Below, in pieces: positions 18,250-28,129 of a DNA stretch of 64,000 nucleotides. A model generated the notes under the pieces. The model worked only from the letters and a program-made list of their open reading frames with translations, had not been told where the DNA came from and made no database searches. The stretch's first letter is position 1, and the number at the start of each line of letters is the position of its first letter. The stretch covers positions 124,001 through 188,000 of the forward strand of contig NZ_VMYE01000005.1 of assembly GCF_007655255.1 (NCBI RefSeq), written 5' to 3'. Origin of the DNA: Extensimonas perlucida. GTDB taxonomy: Bacteria > Pseudomonadota > Gammaproteobacteria > Burkholderiales > Burkholderiaceae_C. The translations under genes were made by a program, and so were the position numbers.

Positions 18250-19290
18250 TCAGGGCGGATTGTAGCCCAGCCTTTGCAAGGCCTGCCGCAGGTCTTGCGG
18301 CAGGGGAGCGACGAATTCCATGGCCTGCCCCGTCACCGGGTGCGTGAAGGCGAGCCGCCAGGCGTGCAAGGCCTGGCGCTGCAGCCCCAGCGCGGGGGCG
18401 CCGCCGTACAAGGCATCGGCCACCAGCGGGTGCCCTATCGAAGCCATGTGCACGCGGATCTGGTGCGTGCGGCCCGTGTGCAGGCTGCACTCGACCCAGC
18501 AGAAGCTGTCGTCGCCGCCGAGCCAGCGCACGTCGGTGCACGCCGGCTTGCCGGCATGGACGGACAGGTCCACCACGGCCATGCGCAGGCGGTTGCGCGG
18601 ATCTCGGCCAATGGGGGCATCGATGCGGCGCAGCTTAGGCCCCGCCCAGCGGTGGTGCGCGAGCGCCTGGTACTCGCGGCGCACGCTGCGTGCGGCGATC
18701 ATGCGCACCAGCGCGTCCATGGTGCTGCGCTCGCGCGCCACCACGAGCAGGCCGCTGGTGTCTTTGTCGAGCCGGTGCACGATGCCCGCGCGCGGCACCT
18801 CGAAAGCCTTGGGGTCGCGCGCGAGCAGGCCGTTGAGCAGGGTGCCGCTCCAGTTCCCAGGCGCCGGATGCACGACCATGCCGGCGGGCTTGTGGATCAC
18901 GAGCAGATGGGCGTCTTCATAGACCACGTCCAGCGGCAGCGCCTGCGGCTTGAAGGCCTGGCTTTGCTGGGTGGGGCGCAGTTCGACCTGCAGCCGGTCG
19001 CCCGCATGCACGCGCGCAGCCGCCTTGGGTGCGGGCTGACCGTTGCGCCGCACCAGCCCCTGCGCGAGCAACTGCTGCAGGTAACTGCGCGAGAACTCGG
19101 GCACGAGCTCGGCCAGCGCCCGGTCGAGGCGCGCGCCATGCTGGGCGGCGTTGACCTCGATATGCCGCAACTCAATAGGGGCAGCGGCAAGCTCGCCGAT
19201 CTCTTCCGCGAAGCTGTCTTCGTCGCCCGGCTCCTGCGCAAGGCTTGCCGCAGGAATTCCGGCTTGCGGCCCCGGCCCGCAACGGCGCAT
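18250..19290 (-). CDS. rluD: 23S rRNA pseudouridine synthase RluD family
   Basis: A protein of about 346 residues with an S4 domain (LDRALAELVPEFSRSYLQQL, VRRNGQPAPKAAARVHAGD) and the RluA/RluD catalytic domain: GIVHRLDKDTSGLLVVAR contains the catalytic Asp, and HTGRTHQIRVHMASIGHPLVAD is present. RluD makes pseudouridines 1911/1915/1917 in helix 69 of 23S rRNA. The frame opens with a TTG at 19308, three bases from the nlpD stop; the first ATG is at 19290. Neither has a good ribosome site, so translation may be coupled to nlpD. The first 45 residues are acidic and not conserved in my reading. Confidence 0.92.
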   Translation of the reverse strand: MRRCGPGPQAGIPAASLAQEPGDEDSFAEEIGELAAAPIELRHIEVNAAQHGARLDRALAELVPEFSRSYLQQLLAQGLVRRNGQPAPKAAARVHAGDRLQVELRPTQQSQAFKPQALPLDVVYEDAHLLVIHKPAGMVVHPAPGNWSGTLLNGLLARDPKAFEVPRAGIVHRLDKDTSGLLVVARERSTMDALVRMIAARSVRREYQALAHHRWAGPKLRRIDAPIGRDPRNRLRMAVVDLSVHAGKPACTDVRWLGGDDSFCWVECSLHTGRTHQIRVHMASIGHPLVADALYGGAPALGLQRQALHAWRLAFTHPVTGQAMEFVAPLPQDLRQALQRLGYNPP

Positions 19291-19311
19291 CGCTGGTGGA
19301 GGAAGCAAGGT

Positions 19312-20229
19312 TTACCGCGAAGGCAAATAGCGCGCCGGATCGACCGGTTTGCCTTGCTTGCGGATTTCGAAGTGCAGCTTCACGCGGTCGGCGTCCGTGC
19401 TGCCCATTTCAGCGATTTTCTGCCCGCGCTTCACGGTCTGGTCCTCTTTGACGAGCAGGGCCTGGTTGTGCGCATAAGCCGTCAGGAAGGTGTTGCTGTG
19501 TTTGAGGATGATGAGGTTGCCATAGCCGCGCAGCCCCGCGCCCGCATACACCACGCGCCCGTCGGCTGCAGCGTAAACAGGGTCGCCCGCTTTGCCGGCG
19601 ATGTCGTAGCCCTTGTTGCGCGCCTCGTCGAAACCCGCGATCAGACTGCCAGAGGCTGGCCAGATGAAAGAGATGTCGTCTTCGGCCATCGCGGCCGGTG
19701 GAGTCGCCGATGCGGCAGGGCTGGGCGCAGCCGTTGCTACGGTCGTGCCTGCAGCGCCGGAAGTTGGGGCCGCAGCGGAAGCCGCCGATTTGGGCGCACT
19801 GGCTGCGGTGGCGGCAGGGGCGGTGGCAGCCACACTCGAGGACGCCACGGGGTGCGCGACCACACCGGGGCCCGCCGCGGCGGTGGTCGAAGCAGGCGCG
19901 GCCGCGCCCGGCGGCACCACGCGCAGCACCTGGCCGACTTCGATCAGATTGGGGTTGTCGAGGTTGTTCCAGCGCGCCACGTCTTTCCAGCTCTGCCCGT
20001 TCTCCAGGCTGATGCGGATCAGGGTGTCGCCCGGCTTGACGGTGTAGTAGCCCGGTTTGCCGGCGTTTTCTATGCCAGGCGGTGGCGGTTTGACTGCGGC
20101 AGCTGCGCCAGACCCACTGCTGCGATCCTCGACCGGCGCCTTGCCCAGGGGGGTCGAGCTGCAGCCGACCAGCGCCGCAGCCGCAAGCACCATGAACCAA
20201 CCCGTGACGAGACTACGCGATAGCGACAT
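19312..20229 (-). CDS. nlpD: Murein hydrolase activator NlpD (LysM + degenerate M23)
   Basis: A 305-residue lipoprotein (LAAAALVGC). A LysM domain (YYTVKPGDTLIRISLENGQSW region) follows, then a low-complexity Ala/Pro/Thr linker, and a C-terminal M23/LytM domain. In the LytM domain the first metal histidine is replaced: it reads NKGYDIAG, as in E. coli NlpD, and the HxH also differs (YAHN), so this is an activator of amidase AmiC in cell separation and not an endopeptidase. ATG at 20229 has GAAGGA upstream. It follows pcm (overlapping the longer frame) in the classical surE-pcm-nlpD order, but rluD and not rpoS comes next. Confidence 0.92.
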   Translation of the reverse strand: MSLSRSLVTGWFMVLAAAALVGCSSTPLGKAPVEDRSSGSGAAAAVKPPPPGIENAGKPGYYTVKPGDTLIRISLENGQSWKDVARWNNLDNPNLIEVGQVLRVVPPGAAAPASTTAAAGPGVVAHPVASSSVAATAPAATAASAPKSAASAAAPTSGAAGTTVATAAPSPAASATPPAAMAEDDISFIWPASGSLIAGFDEARNKGYDIAGKAGDPVYAAADGRVVYAGAGLRGYGNLIILKHSNTFLTAYAHNQALLVKEDQTVKRGQKIAEMGSTDADRVKLHFEIRKQGKPVDPARYLPSR

Positions 20230-20242
20230 GATCGACTTTCCT

Positions 20243-21010
20243 TCAGGCAATCCCCGATTTTAGGGGGACGAAGTGCACCGGCTCGAGCAAGGTTTGTTGC
20301 AGCCCGTGTGCAGTCTTGTCGAGCACCAGCAGCGCCTGCTGCCCCCCCGCGAGCGCCATCGGGGCCACCAGCCGCCCGCCGACGGCCAATTGATCCGTCC
20401 ACGCTTGCGGCACCGCTGCGCCGCCCGCTGCGGCCAGAATGCCCGCGTATGGCGCCCCTTGGGCGTAACCGAGCATGCCGTCGCCGAGCAGCAAGTGCAC
20501 GTTGGCCAGGCGCAAGGGGCGCAGGTTGTCGCGCGCTTTTTCGTGCAAAGCGCGCAGGCGCTCCATGCTATAGACCTCGCGCGCGAGCAAACTCAGCACG
20601 GCCGCCTGGTAGCCGCAGCCGGTGCCGATTTCGAGCACGCGGCCAAGTCCCGTGTCACGCGCAGCCTCTGCCCCGAGCAGCAGTTCGCTCATGCGTGCCA
20701 CGATGCTGGGCTTGGAGATGGTTTGCCCCAGGCCGATCGGCAGGCTGGTGTCTTCATAGGCCTGGTTGACGAGCGCGCTGTCCACGAAGCGATGGCGCTC
20801 CACGGTGGCCATGGCGTGCAGCACGGCGGCATTGCGTGCGCCACTGGCGGCCAACTTTTGCACCATGCGCGCGCGCACCGCCGCTGAATCCAGGCCCACG
20901 CCTTGCGGCGCGGCCGCTGGTGCTGACCGCAGCGCTGGCGCAGGGCGCGCAGCCTTGGCCACTGCCCCTGGCAGGTCGAGCTGGGCGGGAAAGCCGGGTT
21001 TGCGGGCCAT
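20243..21010 (-). CDS. pcm: Protein-L-isoaspartate O-methyltransferase
   Basis: A 255-residue enzyme that methylates isoaspartyl residues with SAM to start their repair. Motifs: TSLPIGLGQTISKPSIVARM before the SAM site, VLEIGTGCGYQAAVLS as motif I, VYSMERL as the acidic loop, and HLLLGDGMLG. In the post-motif the usual aspartate-rich segment reads GILAAAGGAAVPQAW. It has a 40-residue Ala/Pro-rich N-terminal extension compared with the E. coli enzyme. Its ATG touches the surE stop (overlap of one base), so the two are co-translated. Confidence 0.93.
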   Translation of the reverse strand: MARKPGFPAQLDLPGAVAKAARPAPALRSAPAAAPQGVGLDSAAVRARMVQKLAASGARNAAVLHAMATVERHRFVDSALVNQAYEDTSLPIGLGQTISKPSIVARMSELLLGAEAARDTGLGRVLEIGTGCGYQAAVLSLLAREVYSMERLRALHEKARDNLRPLRLANVHLLLGDGMLGYAQGAPYAGILAAAGGAAVPQAWTDQLAVGGRLVAPMALAGGQQALLVLDKTAHGLQQTLLEPVHFVPLKSGIA

Positions 21011-21828
21011 CAGAACCTGTTCACGATCTTTTCATGGGATATGTTGCCCTGCAAAGGCAGTGGCTGCTCGGCACCTGTCCAATACGCCGCGGCGCGGGCC
21101 CAGTGGACGAGTCTGGCGTGGTCGGTGAGATCGATCTGCAGCGGCGTGATGGACACATGGCCTTGCGCCGTGGCATGGAAGTCCGTGCCTTCAGCATCGT
21201 CCTTGGCCGGGCCGGCGCCGCCGATCCAATACATCACCTCGCCGTGCGGGCTCTGCTGGGTGATCACCCGCTCGGCGGCGTGGCGCCGGCCGAGCCTGCA
21301 GAACTTGGGCGCGCGCAACGCAGTTAGCGGCATGTTCGGGATGTTGACGTTGAACAGCCAGGGCTCCTGGTCGGGCCGCGGCAGCGCGAGCAACTGCTGA
21401 ACCACCTCGCGCGCTTTGTGTGCGGCGGCTTCGAGTTCACCCCAGCCCTTGTCCACCTGAGAAAAAGCGATCGCAGGAATTCCGAAAAGGTAGCCTTCCA
21501 TGGCGGCGCCCACGGTGCCCGAATAAATGGTGTCGTCGCCCATGTTGGCGCCGTTGTTGATGCCCGAGATCACCAGATCGGGCCGATAGCCGAGCAAACC
21601 CGTGAGCGCAATGTGCACGCAGTCGGCCGGCGTGCCGTTCACATAGCGAAAACCGTTCGCCGCGCAGTGCACGTACAGCGGCGAATGCAAAGTGAGGGCG
21701 TTGGACTTGGCGCTGTTGTTGTGCTCCGGCGCGACCACTTCCACCTCGGCGATGGACTGGAGCGCTGCGTGCAAGGCCACGATGCCCGGGGCCTGGTAGC
21801 CGTCATCATTGCAAAGGAGAATCTTCAT
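21010..21828 (-). CDS. surE: 5'/3'-nucleotidase SurE
   Basis: A 272-residue metal-dependent nucleotidase. It begins [19 protein letters not shown], with the Asp-Asp metal ligands, and contains [57 protein letters not shown], all family signatures. SurE dephosphorylates nucleoside monophosphates, with preference for 3'-AMP, and is linked to stationary-phase survival. The first gene of the surE-pcm-nlpD run; an upstream gap of 99 bases to the divergent quinone-oxidoreductase gene must hold the promoters. Confidence 0.95.
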   Translation of the reverse strand: MKILLCNDDGYQAPGIVALHAALQSIAEVEVVAPEHNNSAKSNALTLHSPLYVHCAANGFRYVNGTPADCVHIALTGLLGYRPDLVISGINNGANMGDDTIYSGTVGAAMEGYLFGIPAIAFSQVDKGWGELEAAAHKAREVVQQLLALPRPDQEPWLFNVNIPNMPLTALRAPKFCRLGRRHAAERVITQQSPHGEVMYWIGGAGPAKDDAEGTDFHATAQGHVSITPLQIDLTDHARLVHWARAAAYWTGAEQPLPLQGNISHEKIVNRF

Positions 21829-21927
21829 CCTGGGTCCGTGTGCGGGGATGGAGCGGCATTGTAGGAGCAGGGCGCGCGCTTATGATCCCTTGTCCAAACC
21901 ACGGTACCGACCCAAAGGAGACTTTCC

Positions 21928-22905
21928 ATGCACGCTTGGCTTTGCAGCAACCCCGTGGGCGCCGATGCGCTCACCTGGAGCGAACTGCCCACTCCCACGC
22001 CCAAAGAGGGCGAGGTCCTGATCGAAATCAAGGCGGCGAGCCTGAACTTCCCCGACTTGCTGATCGTGCAGAACAAGTACCAGATCAAGCCGCCGCTGCC
22101 TTTCGTACCAGGCTCGGAGTTTTCCGGCGTGGTGCAGGCGCTCGGGCCGGGCGTCACGCAGTTGCAGGTGGGCCAGCATGTGGTGTGCATGCCCGGCGTG
22201 GGCGGTTTTGCCACCCATGCCGTGGTGCCTGCCGCCCAGTGTTTACCGCTGCCAGCGGGCTTTTCGCACGTGGATGCCGCCGCTTTCGTGATGATTTATG
22301 CCACTTCGCACCATGCGCTCGTCGATCGCGCGCAGCTCAAAGCGGGCGAAACCGTGCTCGTGCTCGGCGCCGCCGGCGGCGTGGGCACGGCGGCCATACA
22401 GATCGCCAAAAACCTGGGGGCGCGCGTGATCGCGGCGGCGTCCAGCGACAGCAAGTGCGCCCTGTGCCGCTCCATCGGCGCCGACGAGGCCATCAACTAC
22501 AGCCAGCAAAACCTGCGCGAAGCGCTCAAGGCGCTCACGGGCGGCAAAGGCCCCGATGTGATTTACGACCCCGTGGGGGGCGATCTGGCCGAGCCGGCTT
22601 TTCGCTCGATCGCCTGGCGCGGCCGTTATCTGGTCGTGGGCTTTGCTTCGGGTGCCATCCCGTCCCTGCCGCTCAACCTGGCCCTGCTGCGCGGTGCGTC
22701 CGTGGTGGGTGTGTCGCTCGGCGAATGCGCCAAACGCGAGCCGCAGGCCTACGCCAGGATGATGGCCGAGCTGGTCGATTGGTATCTGCAGGGCAAGATC
22801 AAGCCCGTGATCGACCGCGCGCTGCCCATGGCCGAACTGCCCGCCGCATATGCGTACATGGGGGCGCGCAGTGTGCAGGGCAAACTGGTGCTGGTGAACG
22901 ACTGA
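21928..22905 (+). CDS. Quinone oxidoreductase-like medium-chain dehydrogenase (no catalytic zinc)
   Basis: A 325-residue MDR-superfamily protein. The GroES-like N-terminal half contains ASLNFPDLLIVQNKYQIKPP and PFVPGSEFSGVV; the Rossmann half contains VLVLGAAGGVGTAAIQIAKNLGARVI with the nucleotide-binding glycines, and VIYDPVGGDL. The zinc-ligand Cys/His set is absent, which puts it with NADPH:quinone or enoyl reductases. AAAGGAG precedes the ATG at 21928. It may be co-transcribed with the diguanylate cyclase gene that begins 56 bases after its stop. Confidence 0.85.
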   Translation: MHAWLCSNPVGADALTWSELPTPTPKEGEVLIEIKAASLNFPDLLIVQNKYQIKPPLPFVPGSEFSGVVQALGPGVTQLQVGQHVVCMPGVGGFATHAVVPAAQCLPLPAGFSHVDAAAFVMIYATSHHALVDRAQLKAGETVLVLGAAGGVGTAAIQIAKNLGARVIAAASSDSKCALCRSIGADEAINYSQQNLREALKALTGGKGPDVIYDPVGGDLAEPAFRSIAWRGRYLVVGFASGAIPSLPLNLALLRGASVVGVSLGECAKREPQAYARMMAELVDWYLQGKIKPVIDRALPMAELPAAYAYMGARSVQGKLVLVND

Positions 22906-22961
22906 AGCCACTCCTGCCCCATCCGGTCCGCCGCCCCTGACACTTCCATCACCGCCTCTCC

Positions 22962-24500
22962 ATGGCCGACCGTCCCGCTTCCGAGATCGCGCGCGAAACC
23001 CTCAAGCAGCTGGCTGCGCGCCGCCTGCCGCCCACGCCGGAGCACTACCGCGCGCTGTACGAGGAGATCTCCGGCGGGCGCACCCCTGCGCCCTTTCCAG
23101 AGACCCACTTGCGCGGCATTCTGCGCGTTCTGCCGGCGCAGACGCCGGCACAAAAGCGTCTGCTCGATCAGTTCGAGCGTGCGGTGGCGCACAAAGACTG
23201 GGCTTTGCTGCAAAGCGTCATGGTGGGCTATGCCGGCCTCGGACTGTCTCCGACCGCCACCGCCGCGGCCGCGGGCGGCGCGCAAGCGGACACGCCCGGC
23301 ATGGCCGCCTTGCCCAAGGAACTGGCTGAAATGCTGGCCCGGCTGGTCGAGACCACGCTGCCCGCGCTCGGCGAGGAAGACGTGCGCATCCACGACATGG
23401 CGCAGCAACTCGTCGCCTTTTTGCGCGAGCCGGACCCTCCTCTGTCCACCGTGCAGCTGATGCTGGGCAACTTCAGTTACCGCCTGTCCTTCGCCACCGA
23501 GGAGCAGGCCGCCATCCGCGCGCGCCTGCTCGAATTGCTGCACATGGTGTTCGAGAACATCGCCGTGCTGAGCGCCGATGACCGTTGGCTGCAGGGCCAG
23601 GCCGAAGCCCTGAAAGCCGCGGCCACGCCGCCGATCACGCTGCGCCGGCTCGACGGTGTGCAAAGCCGCTTGAAGGACGTGATTATCAAGCAGGGGGAAG
23701 CGCACGGGCGCAGCCTGGAGGCGCAGGAGCAGATGAAGGCCTTGCTGGCCAGCTTCATCGAGCGCCTGGCCAAGATGACCGCAGCCAGCGGCACCTACCA
23801 CGAGACCATGGAGCGCTGTGCGACGCAGATTGGCCAGGCGACGACGCTCGAAGAAATCGCGCCCGTGCTGCAGGAGGCCATGCAGGCAACCCGCAACATG
23901 GCGCTGGACAGCCGGCTGATGCACACCGAACTGCAAGAGTTGCGCACCCGCACCGAGCAGCGCCAGGAAGAAATCCTGCGCCTGCAAGAGGAGCTCGAGC
24001 AAGTCAGCGCCCAGGCGCGCCACGATCCGCTCACCGGCGCGCTCAACCGCAAGGGCCTCGACGAAGCCATGGAGCGCGAAATCGCGCGCGCACGCCGCCT
24101 CGGCGCGCCGCTGTGCCTGGCGCTGCTGGACCTCGACAATTTCAAGGAGCTCAACGACCGCCTGGGCCATCTGAGCGGCGATGCCGCGCTGGTGCATCTG
24201 GCCGAGGTGGCGCGCGCAGTCATGCGCCCGCAAGACTTGCTGGCGCGCTACGGCGGCGAGGAATTCGTGCTGCTGCTGCCCGACACCGCGCTGGAAAACG
24301 GCGTCGCGGCCATGAAGCGCCTGCAGCGCGAACTGTCCACGCGGCTTTTCCTGCAAGGCAAGGAGAAGGTGCTGATCACCTTCAGCGCGGGCGTGGTGCA
24401 ATTGCAGGACACCGAAAACAGCACCGAGGCCCTGCTGCGCGCCGATGCCGCCATGTACCTGGCCAAGCGCGCGGGCAAGAACCGCGTCGTGGCGGCCTGA
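22962..24500 (+). CDS. Diguanylate cyclase (GGDEF) with uncharacterised N-terminal helical region
   Basis: A 512-residue protein. The last 165 residues form a GGDEF domain: ARHDPLTGALNRKGLDEAM, the metal-binding LLDLDNFKELNDRLGHLSGD, and the active site YGGEEF. An inhibitory I-site (RPQD) lies five residues before GGEEF, so product inhibition by c-di-GMP is expected. The preceding 330 residues have no transmembrane segment; they are helical, with a coiled-coil run before the catalytic domain (QELRTRTEQRQEEILRLQEE). That N-terminal part, starting with SEIARETLKQLAARRLPPTP, is similar to a conserved family in Burkholderiales that I cannot name. It presumably senses a cytoplasmic signal. Confidence 0.9.
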   Translation: MADRPASEIARETLKQLAARRLPPTPEHYRALYEEISGGRTPAPFPETHLRGILRVLPAQTPAQKRLLDQFERAVAHKDWALLQSVMVGYAGLGLSPTATAAAAGGAQADTPGMAALPKELAEMLARLVETTLPALGEEDVRIHDMAQQLVAFLREPDPPLSTVQLMLGNFSYRLSFATEEQAAIRARLLELLHMVFENIAVLSADDRWLQGQAEALKAAATPPITLRRLDGVQSRLKDVIIKQGEAHGRSLEAQEQMKALLASFIERLAKMTAASGTYHETMERCATQIGQATTLEEIAPVLQEAMQATRNMALDSRLMHTELQELRTRTEQRQEEILRLQEELEQVSAQARHDPLTGALNRKGLDEAMEREIARARRLGAPLCLALLDLDNFKELNDRLGHLSGDAALVHLAEVARAVMRPQDLLARYGGEEFVLLLPDTALENGVAAMKRLQRELSTRLFLQGKEKVLITFSAGVVQLQDTENSTEALLRADAAMYLAKRAGKNRVVAA

Positions 24501-24550
24501 GTTGCTGAATGCCGGCCTCTCCAGTGGAAGCCGCACGAAAGGAGGTACCC

Positions 24551-26119
24551 ATGAACCTGCACCGCCGCACTTTCCTGCAGTCCGCGAGCCTGGCAGCAAC
24601 GGCCGCGACCCTGCCGCGCTGGGCCTGGAGCCTGGGCCCGGCGCTGCAACACGACCCGTTTCGCCTGGGCGTGGCCAGCGGCGAGCCCACGGCCGATGGC
24701 GTGGTGCTGTGGACGCGCATCCTGCCCGACGCAGAGCCCGATGCCCTGCAGGGGCCGCTCACCGTGCACTGGGAGCTCGCGCACGACGCGGCTTTCAGGC
24801 GCATCGTGCAGCGTGGACAGGCGCAGGCCTGGCCCGCACTCGGCCACAGTGTGCACGTGGAGCTGCAGGGCCTGCAGGCCGATCGCTGGTACCACTACCG
24901 CTTCATGCTCGGCGACGCCGTGAGCGCCACGGGCCGCACGCGCACTGCCCCCGCCGACGCGCAGCTGCCCGCGGCCTTGCGCCTGGCGTTTGCGTCCTGC
25001 CAGCGCTGGGAGGACGGGCACTACGCCGCCTGGCGGCACGTCTGCGCAGACGCGCCCGACCTGGTGCTGTTCCTGGGCGACTACATCTACGAAAACGCCA
25101 TCGCTGCGGACAGCACCGGGCTTGCCCGGACGCACGCACTGCCGCGGGCGCGCACCCTGGCCGACTACCGCGCGCGCTACGCCCTGCACAAAAGCGACCC
25201 GGCGCTGCAGGCGGCGCACGCGGCCTGCCCCTGGGCCGTGGTGTGGGACGACCATGAGGTGCAAAACGACTATGCGGCCGACCAAGGCAGTCTGGATGCG
25301 TCCGCCTTCGTAGCGCAGCGCAACGCCGGCTGGCAGGCGTTCTACGAGAACATGCCACTGCGCGCCGCGAGCATGTTGAGCTCGGAATTTTCTTCGCTGC
25401 AGATCTACCGCCGCCTGCGCTGGGGGCGGCTTGCGCAGCTGCACCTGCTCGACAACCGCCAGTACCGCCACTGGCAGGCCTGCCGCAGGCCGGGCACACG
25501 CAGCGCGGGCGCCGTGCAGTCCGCGGATTGCCCTGAACTTGCCGACCCGCAGCGCAGCCTGCTAGGCACGGCGCAGGAGCACTGGCTGGATGCGGGCCTG
25601 GCGGCAGATGCGCAGCGCGGACACACGCAGTGGAGCGTGATCGCGCAGCAGACGCTGTTTTCGCCGCGCCGCTACCCCACGGGCCTGCAGTCCACCGACG
25701 GCTGGGACGGCTACCCGGCGGCACGCGCGCGCCTGCTGCAATCGATTGCCCGCCATGCGCCGCGCAACACCGTGCTGCTGGGCGGCGACATCCACCAGAA
25801 CTACGTGTGTCAGGTACAGGAGGACACCGCGCCCGATGCCCGTAGCGCGCCGCGCGTGCTGGCGAGCGAGTTCTGCGGCACTTCGATCAGCTCGCGCAGC
25901 GGCACCACGCAGGCCCGGGTGGACGCGATCGCGCGCCACAACCCGCACGTGCTGTTCGCGCGCTGCGAGCAGCGCGGCTACGGCCTGGCCGACATCACCC
26001 CCGGGCGCTGGACGACTTCGCTGCGCGTGCTCGACGATGCGATGGACGCGGACAGCGGCGTCAGCACCCAGGCGCGCTTCGTGGTCGAAGATGGCCGGGC
26101 CGGTCCCGTGGTCGCCTGA
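24551..26119 (+). CDS. phoD: PhoD-type alkaline phosphatase (phosphodiesterase), Tat-exported
   Basis: A 522-residue protein with a twin-arginine signal (HRRTFLQSASLAATAA). The N-terminal PhoD_N domain (FRLGVASGEPTADGVVLWTRI) is followed by the catalytic domain: LFLGDYIYEN and WDDHEVQNDYA provide metal ligands, and LLGGDIHQNYVC and FCGTSISSRSG are the later conserved blocks. PhoD enzymes use Fe3+/Ca2+ and hydrolyse phosphomonoesters and diesters in the periplasm, usually under phosphate limitation. The start at 24551 is certain: AAAGGAGGT lies six bases upstream. Confidence 0.9.
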   Translation: MNLHRRTFLQSASLAATAATLPRWAWSLGPALQHDPFRLGVASGEPTADGVVLWTRILPDAEPDALQGPLTVHWELAHDAAFRRIVQRGQAQAWPALGHSVHVELQGLQADRWYHYRFMLGDAVSATGRTRTAPADAQLPAALRLAFASCQRWEDGHYAAWRHVCADAPDLVLFLGDYIYENAIAADSTGLARTHALPRARTLADYRARYALHKSDPALQAAHAACPWAVVWDDHEVQNDYAADQGSLDASAFVAQRNAGWQAFYENMPLRAASMLSSEFSSLQIYRRLRWGRLAQLHLLDNRQYRHWQACRRPGTRSAGAVQSADCPELADPQRSLLGTAQEHWLDAGLAADAQRGHTQWSVIAQQTLFSPRRYPTGLQSTDGWDGYPAARARLLQSIARHAPRNTVLLGGDIHQNYVCQVQEDTAPDARSAPRVLASEFCGTSISSRSGTTQARVDAIARHNPHVLFARCEQRGYGLADITPGRWTTSLRVLDDAMDADSGVSTQARFVVEDGRAGPVVA

Positions 26120-26215
26120 TACTATATTTATGATATCTTGTTACGCAGATAATACGGGCACAAGGGGCCGAAATCACTCATTTTTCGGCGCGGCCACACG
26201 CCGGTCTCTTCCGCC

Positions 26216-27913
26216 ATGCTGCTAGAAACCCTGGAAGCCGCACGCGATCTGGGACGCCTCAGAGAAATCCTGGGCGTGCTGGTGCGCCACGGTTTTGGCG
26301 ACACGGTGCGCCGGCTTGGGCTGGCGAACACGCTAGAGCGTGCAGGTGCCAGGCTGCACTGGCAACCACCCACGGACCTGGCGCGGCTCGAGCCGCCCGT
26401 GCAGGTGCGCCTGGCGCTCGAGGAACTGGGGCCGACCTTCGTCAAGTTCGGGCAGATCCTCGCGGCGCGCGCCGACCTGTTCAGCCCGCCGTGGATCGCC
26501 GAATTCGAAAAACTGCACAGCAACGTGCCCGCGCTGCCGCTGGACGCGCTGCGCTCGCAGCTGCGCGCCGACCTCGGCGGCGAGCCCGAGGAAGTGTTCG
26601 CGCACTTCGACCCCGAGCCGCTCGCCGCCGCGTCGATCGCGCAGGTGCACCGCGCGCGGCTGCACGACGGCACCGAGGTTGTGGTCAAGATACGCCGCCC
26701 CGGCATCGCCGAGGTCATCGAAGCCGACCTGCGCCTGCTGCAACGCCTGGCCACGCTCGCCGAAGCCGAGCTGCCCCACCTGCGGCCCTTTCACCCGCAG
26801 GAGCTGGTGCGCGAGTTCGCGCGCTCGCTGCGGCATGAGCTCGACCTTGCAGCCGAATGCCGCAACGCCGAGCGCATCGCAGCGAACCTCGCGGCGCTGC
26901 CCTACATCCTGATCCCGCGCGTGCACTGGCGCTACACCGGCGAGCGCATCAACGTGCAGGACTTCATCGCGGGCGTGCCCGGCAACGCGCTCGAGCAGCT
27001 CACGCCAGAGGCCGGTTTCGACCGGCAGCTGCTCGCGCGCCGCGGTGCGCTCACCGTGCTCAAGACCATCGTCGAGGACGGCTTTTTCCATGCCGACCCG
27101 CACCCCGGCAACGTGTTCTACCTGCCCGGCAACCGCATCGCCTTCATCGACTTCGGCATGGTCGGGCGGCTCTCGCAGCGCCGGCGCGACGAGCTGCTGC
27201 ACTTGCTGCTGGGGCTCGTGGAGCCGCAGCCGCCCACGGTGGCCGAGGTCTTGCTCGACTGGACGAGCAACGCGCACACGGTGAGCCTGGCGCAGCTCGA
27301 GACCGAGATCGAGGCTTTCGTCGATCAGTACCAAAACGTGCCGCTCGCGCAGCTGAGCCTCGCGCAGATGCTCACCGACGTCACCGCGATCCTGCGCACG
27401 CACCGGCTGGGCCTGCCGTCCGATCTGGCGCTGCTCATCAAGGCCTTCATCACGCTCGAGGGCATGGGCCGCGGCCTCGACCCGGACTTTCACATGGCGG
27501 CCGAGGCCGAGCCGCTGCTGCAACAGGTGGCGCGGGCCCGCTACGCACCGCGCGCCGTGGGCCGGCGCGCCTGGCAGGCGCTGCGCCGCAGCCTGGCCAC
27601 GCTGGAGCACCTGCCAGACGACCTCACGCGGTTGCTGCGCAACGCGCGGCGCGGGCGTCTGCAGGTGAACGTGGAGGTCGCGCACCTCAAGCGCGTGGGC
27701 GACCAGATCGACCGCTCGGCCAACCGCCTGGCCATGGCGCTGGTGATTGCCGCGCTGATCGTCGGCTCGTCCATCGTCATGACCGTGCAGGGCGGCCCTA
27801 CGCTGTTCGGGCTGCCGGCCTTCGGCTTTCTGGGCTTCATCGCGGCCGTGGTCTGCGGCCTGTGGCTGGTGCGCGCGATCTGGCGCAGCAGCCACCGCGG
27901 CGATGACGAGTGA
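26216..27913 (+). CDS. ABC1/AarF/UbiB-family atypical kinase-like protein
   Basis: A 565-residue protein with the family hallmarks: the KxGQ motif in GPTFVKFGQILAARADLFSP, the alanine-rich loop in AAASIAQVHRARL, an ATP-site lysine in EVVVKIRRPG, the catalytic HADPHPGNVFY and FIDFGMVG (DFG). Two C-terminal hydrophobic helices (MALVIAALIVGSSIVM and FGFLGFIAAVVCGLWLV) anchor it in the membrane. UbiB supports ubiquinone synthesis. It is not beside ubiE or ubiJ here, so it could be a second homolog in place of the canonical ubiB. A short A+T-rich stretch (26120-26150) lies upstream. Confidence 0.85.
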   Translation: MLLETLEAARDLGRLREILGVLVRHGFGDTVRRLGLANTLERAGARLHWQPPTDLARLEPPVQVRLALEELGPTFVKFGQILAARADLFSPPWIAEFEKLHSNVPALPLDALRSQLRADLGGEPEEVFAHFDPEPLAAASIAQVHRARLHDGTEVVVKIRRPGIAEVIEADLRLLQRLATLAEAELPHLRPFHPQELVREFARSLRHELDLAAECRNAERIAANLAALPYILIPRVHWRYTGERINVQDFIAGVPGNALEQLTPEAGFDRQLLARRGALTVLKTIVEDGFFHADPHPGNVFYLPGNRIAFIDFGMVGRLSQRRRDELLHLLLGLVEPQPPTVAEVLLDWTSNAHTVSLAQLETEIEAFVDQYQNVPLAQLSLAQMLTDVTAILRTHRLGLPSDLALLIKAFITLEGMGRGLDPDFHMAAEAEPLLQQVARARYAPRAVGRRAWQALRRSLATLEHLPDDLTRLLRNARRGRLQVNVEVAHLKRVGDQIDRSANRLAMALVIAALIVGSSIVMTVQGGPTLFGLPAFGFLGFIAAVVCGLWLVRAIWRSSHRGDDE

Positions 27914-28129
27914 GCCCGAGTGAGCCCGCCACGAGTGAATCCGCCTGCTCGGCCACGCGGGCCGGGCAGGCACGTGCATCCTCAGGGATAACACCGCCAC
28001 CGCGCCACCTGCATGGCGCGTACAGTGCTTCGTGCAGCGCTTCGTACAATGGCGGGTTTGTCCCACCGAGCCCCCTACGCCCATTGATCGATGGGCCGGG
28101 CTCGTGCACCGCCTTACCAAGGAGACAGC

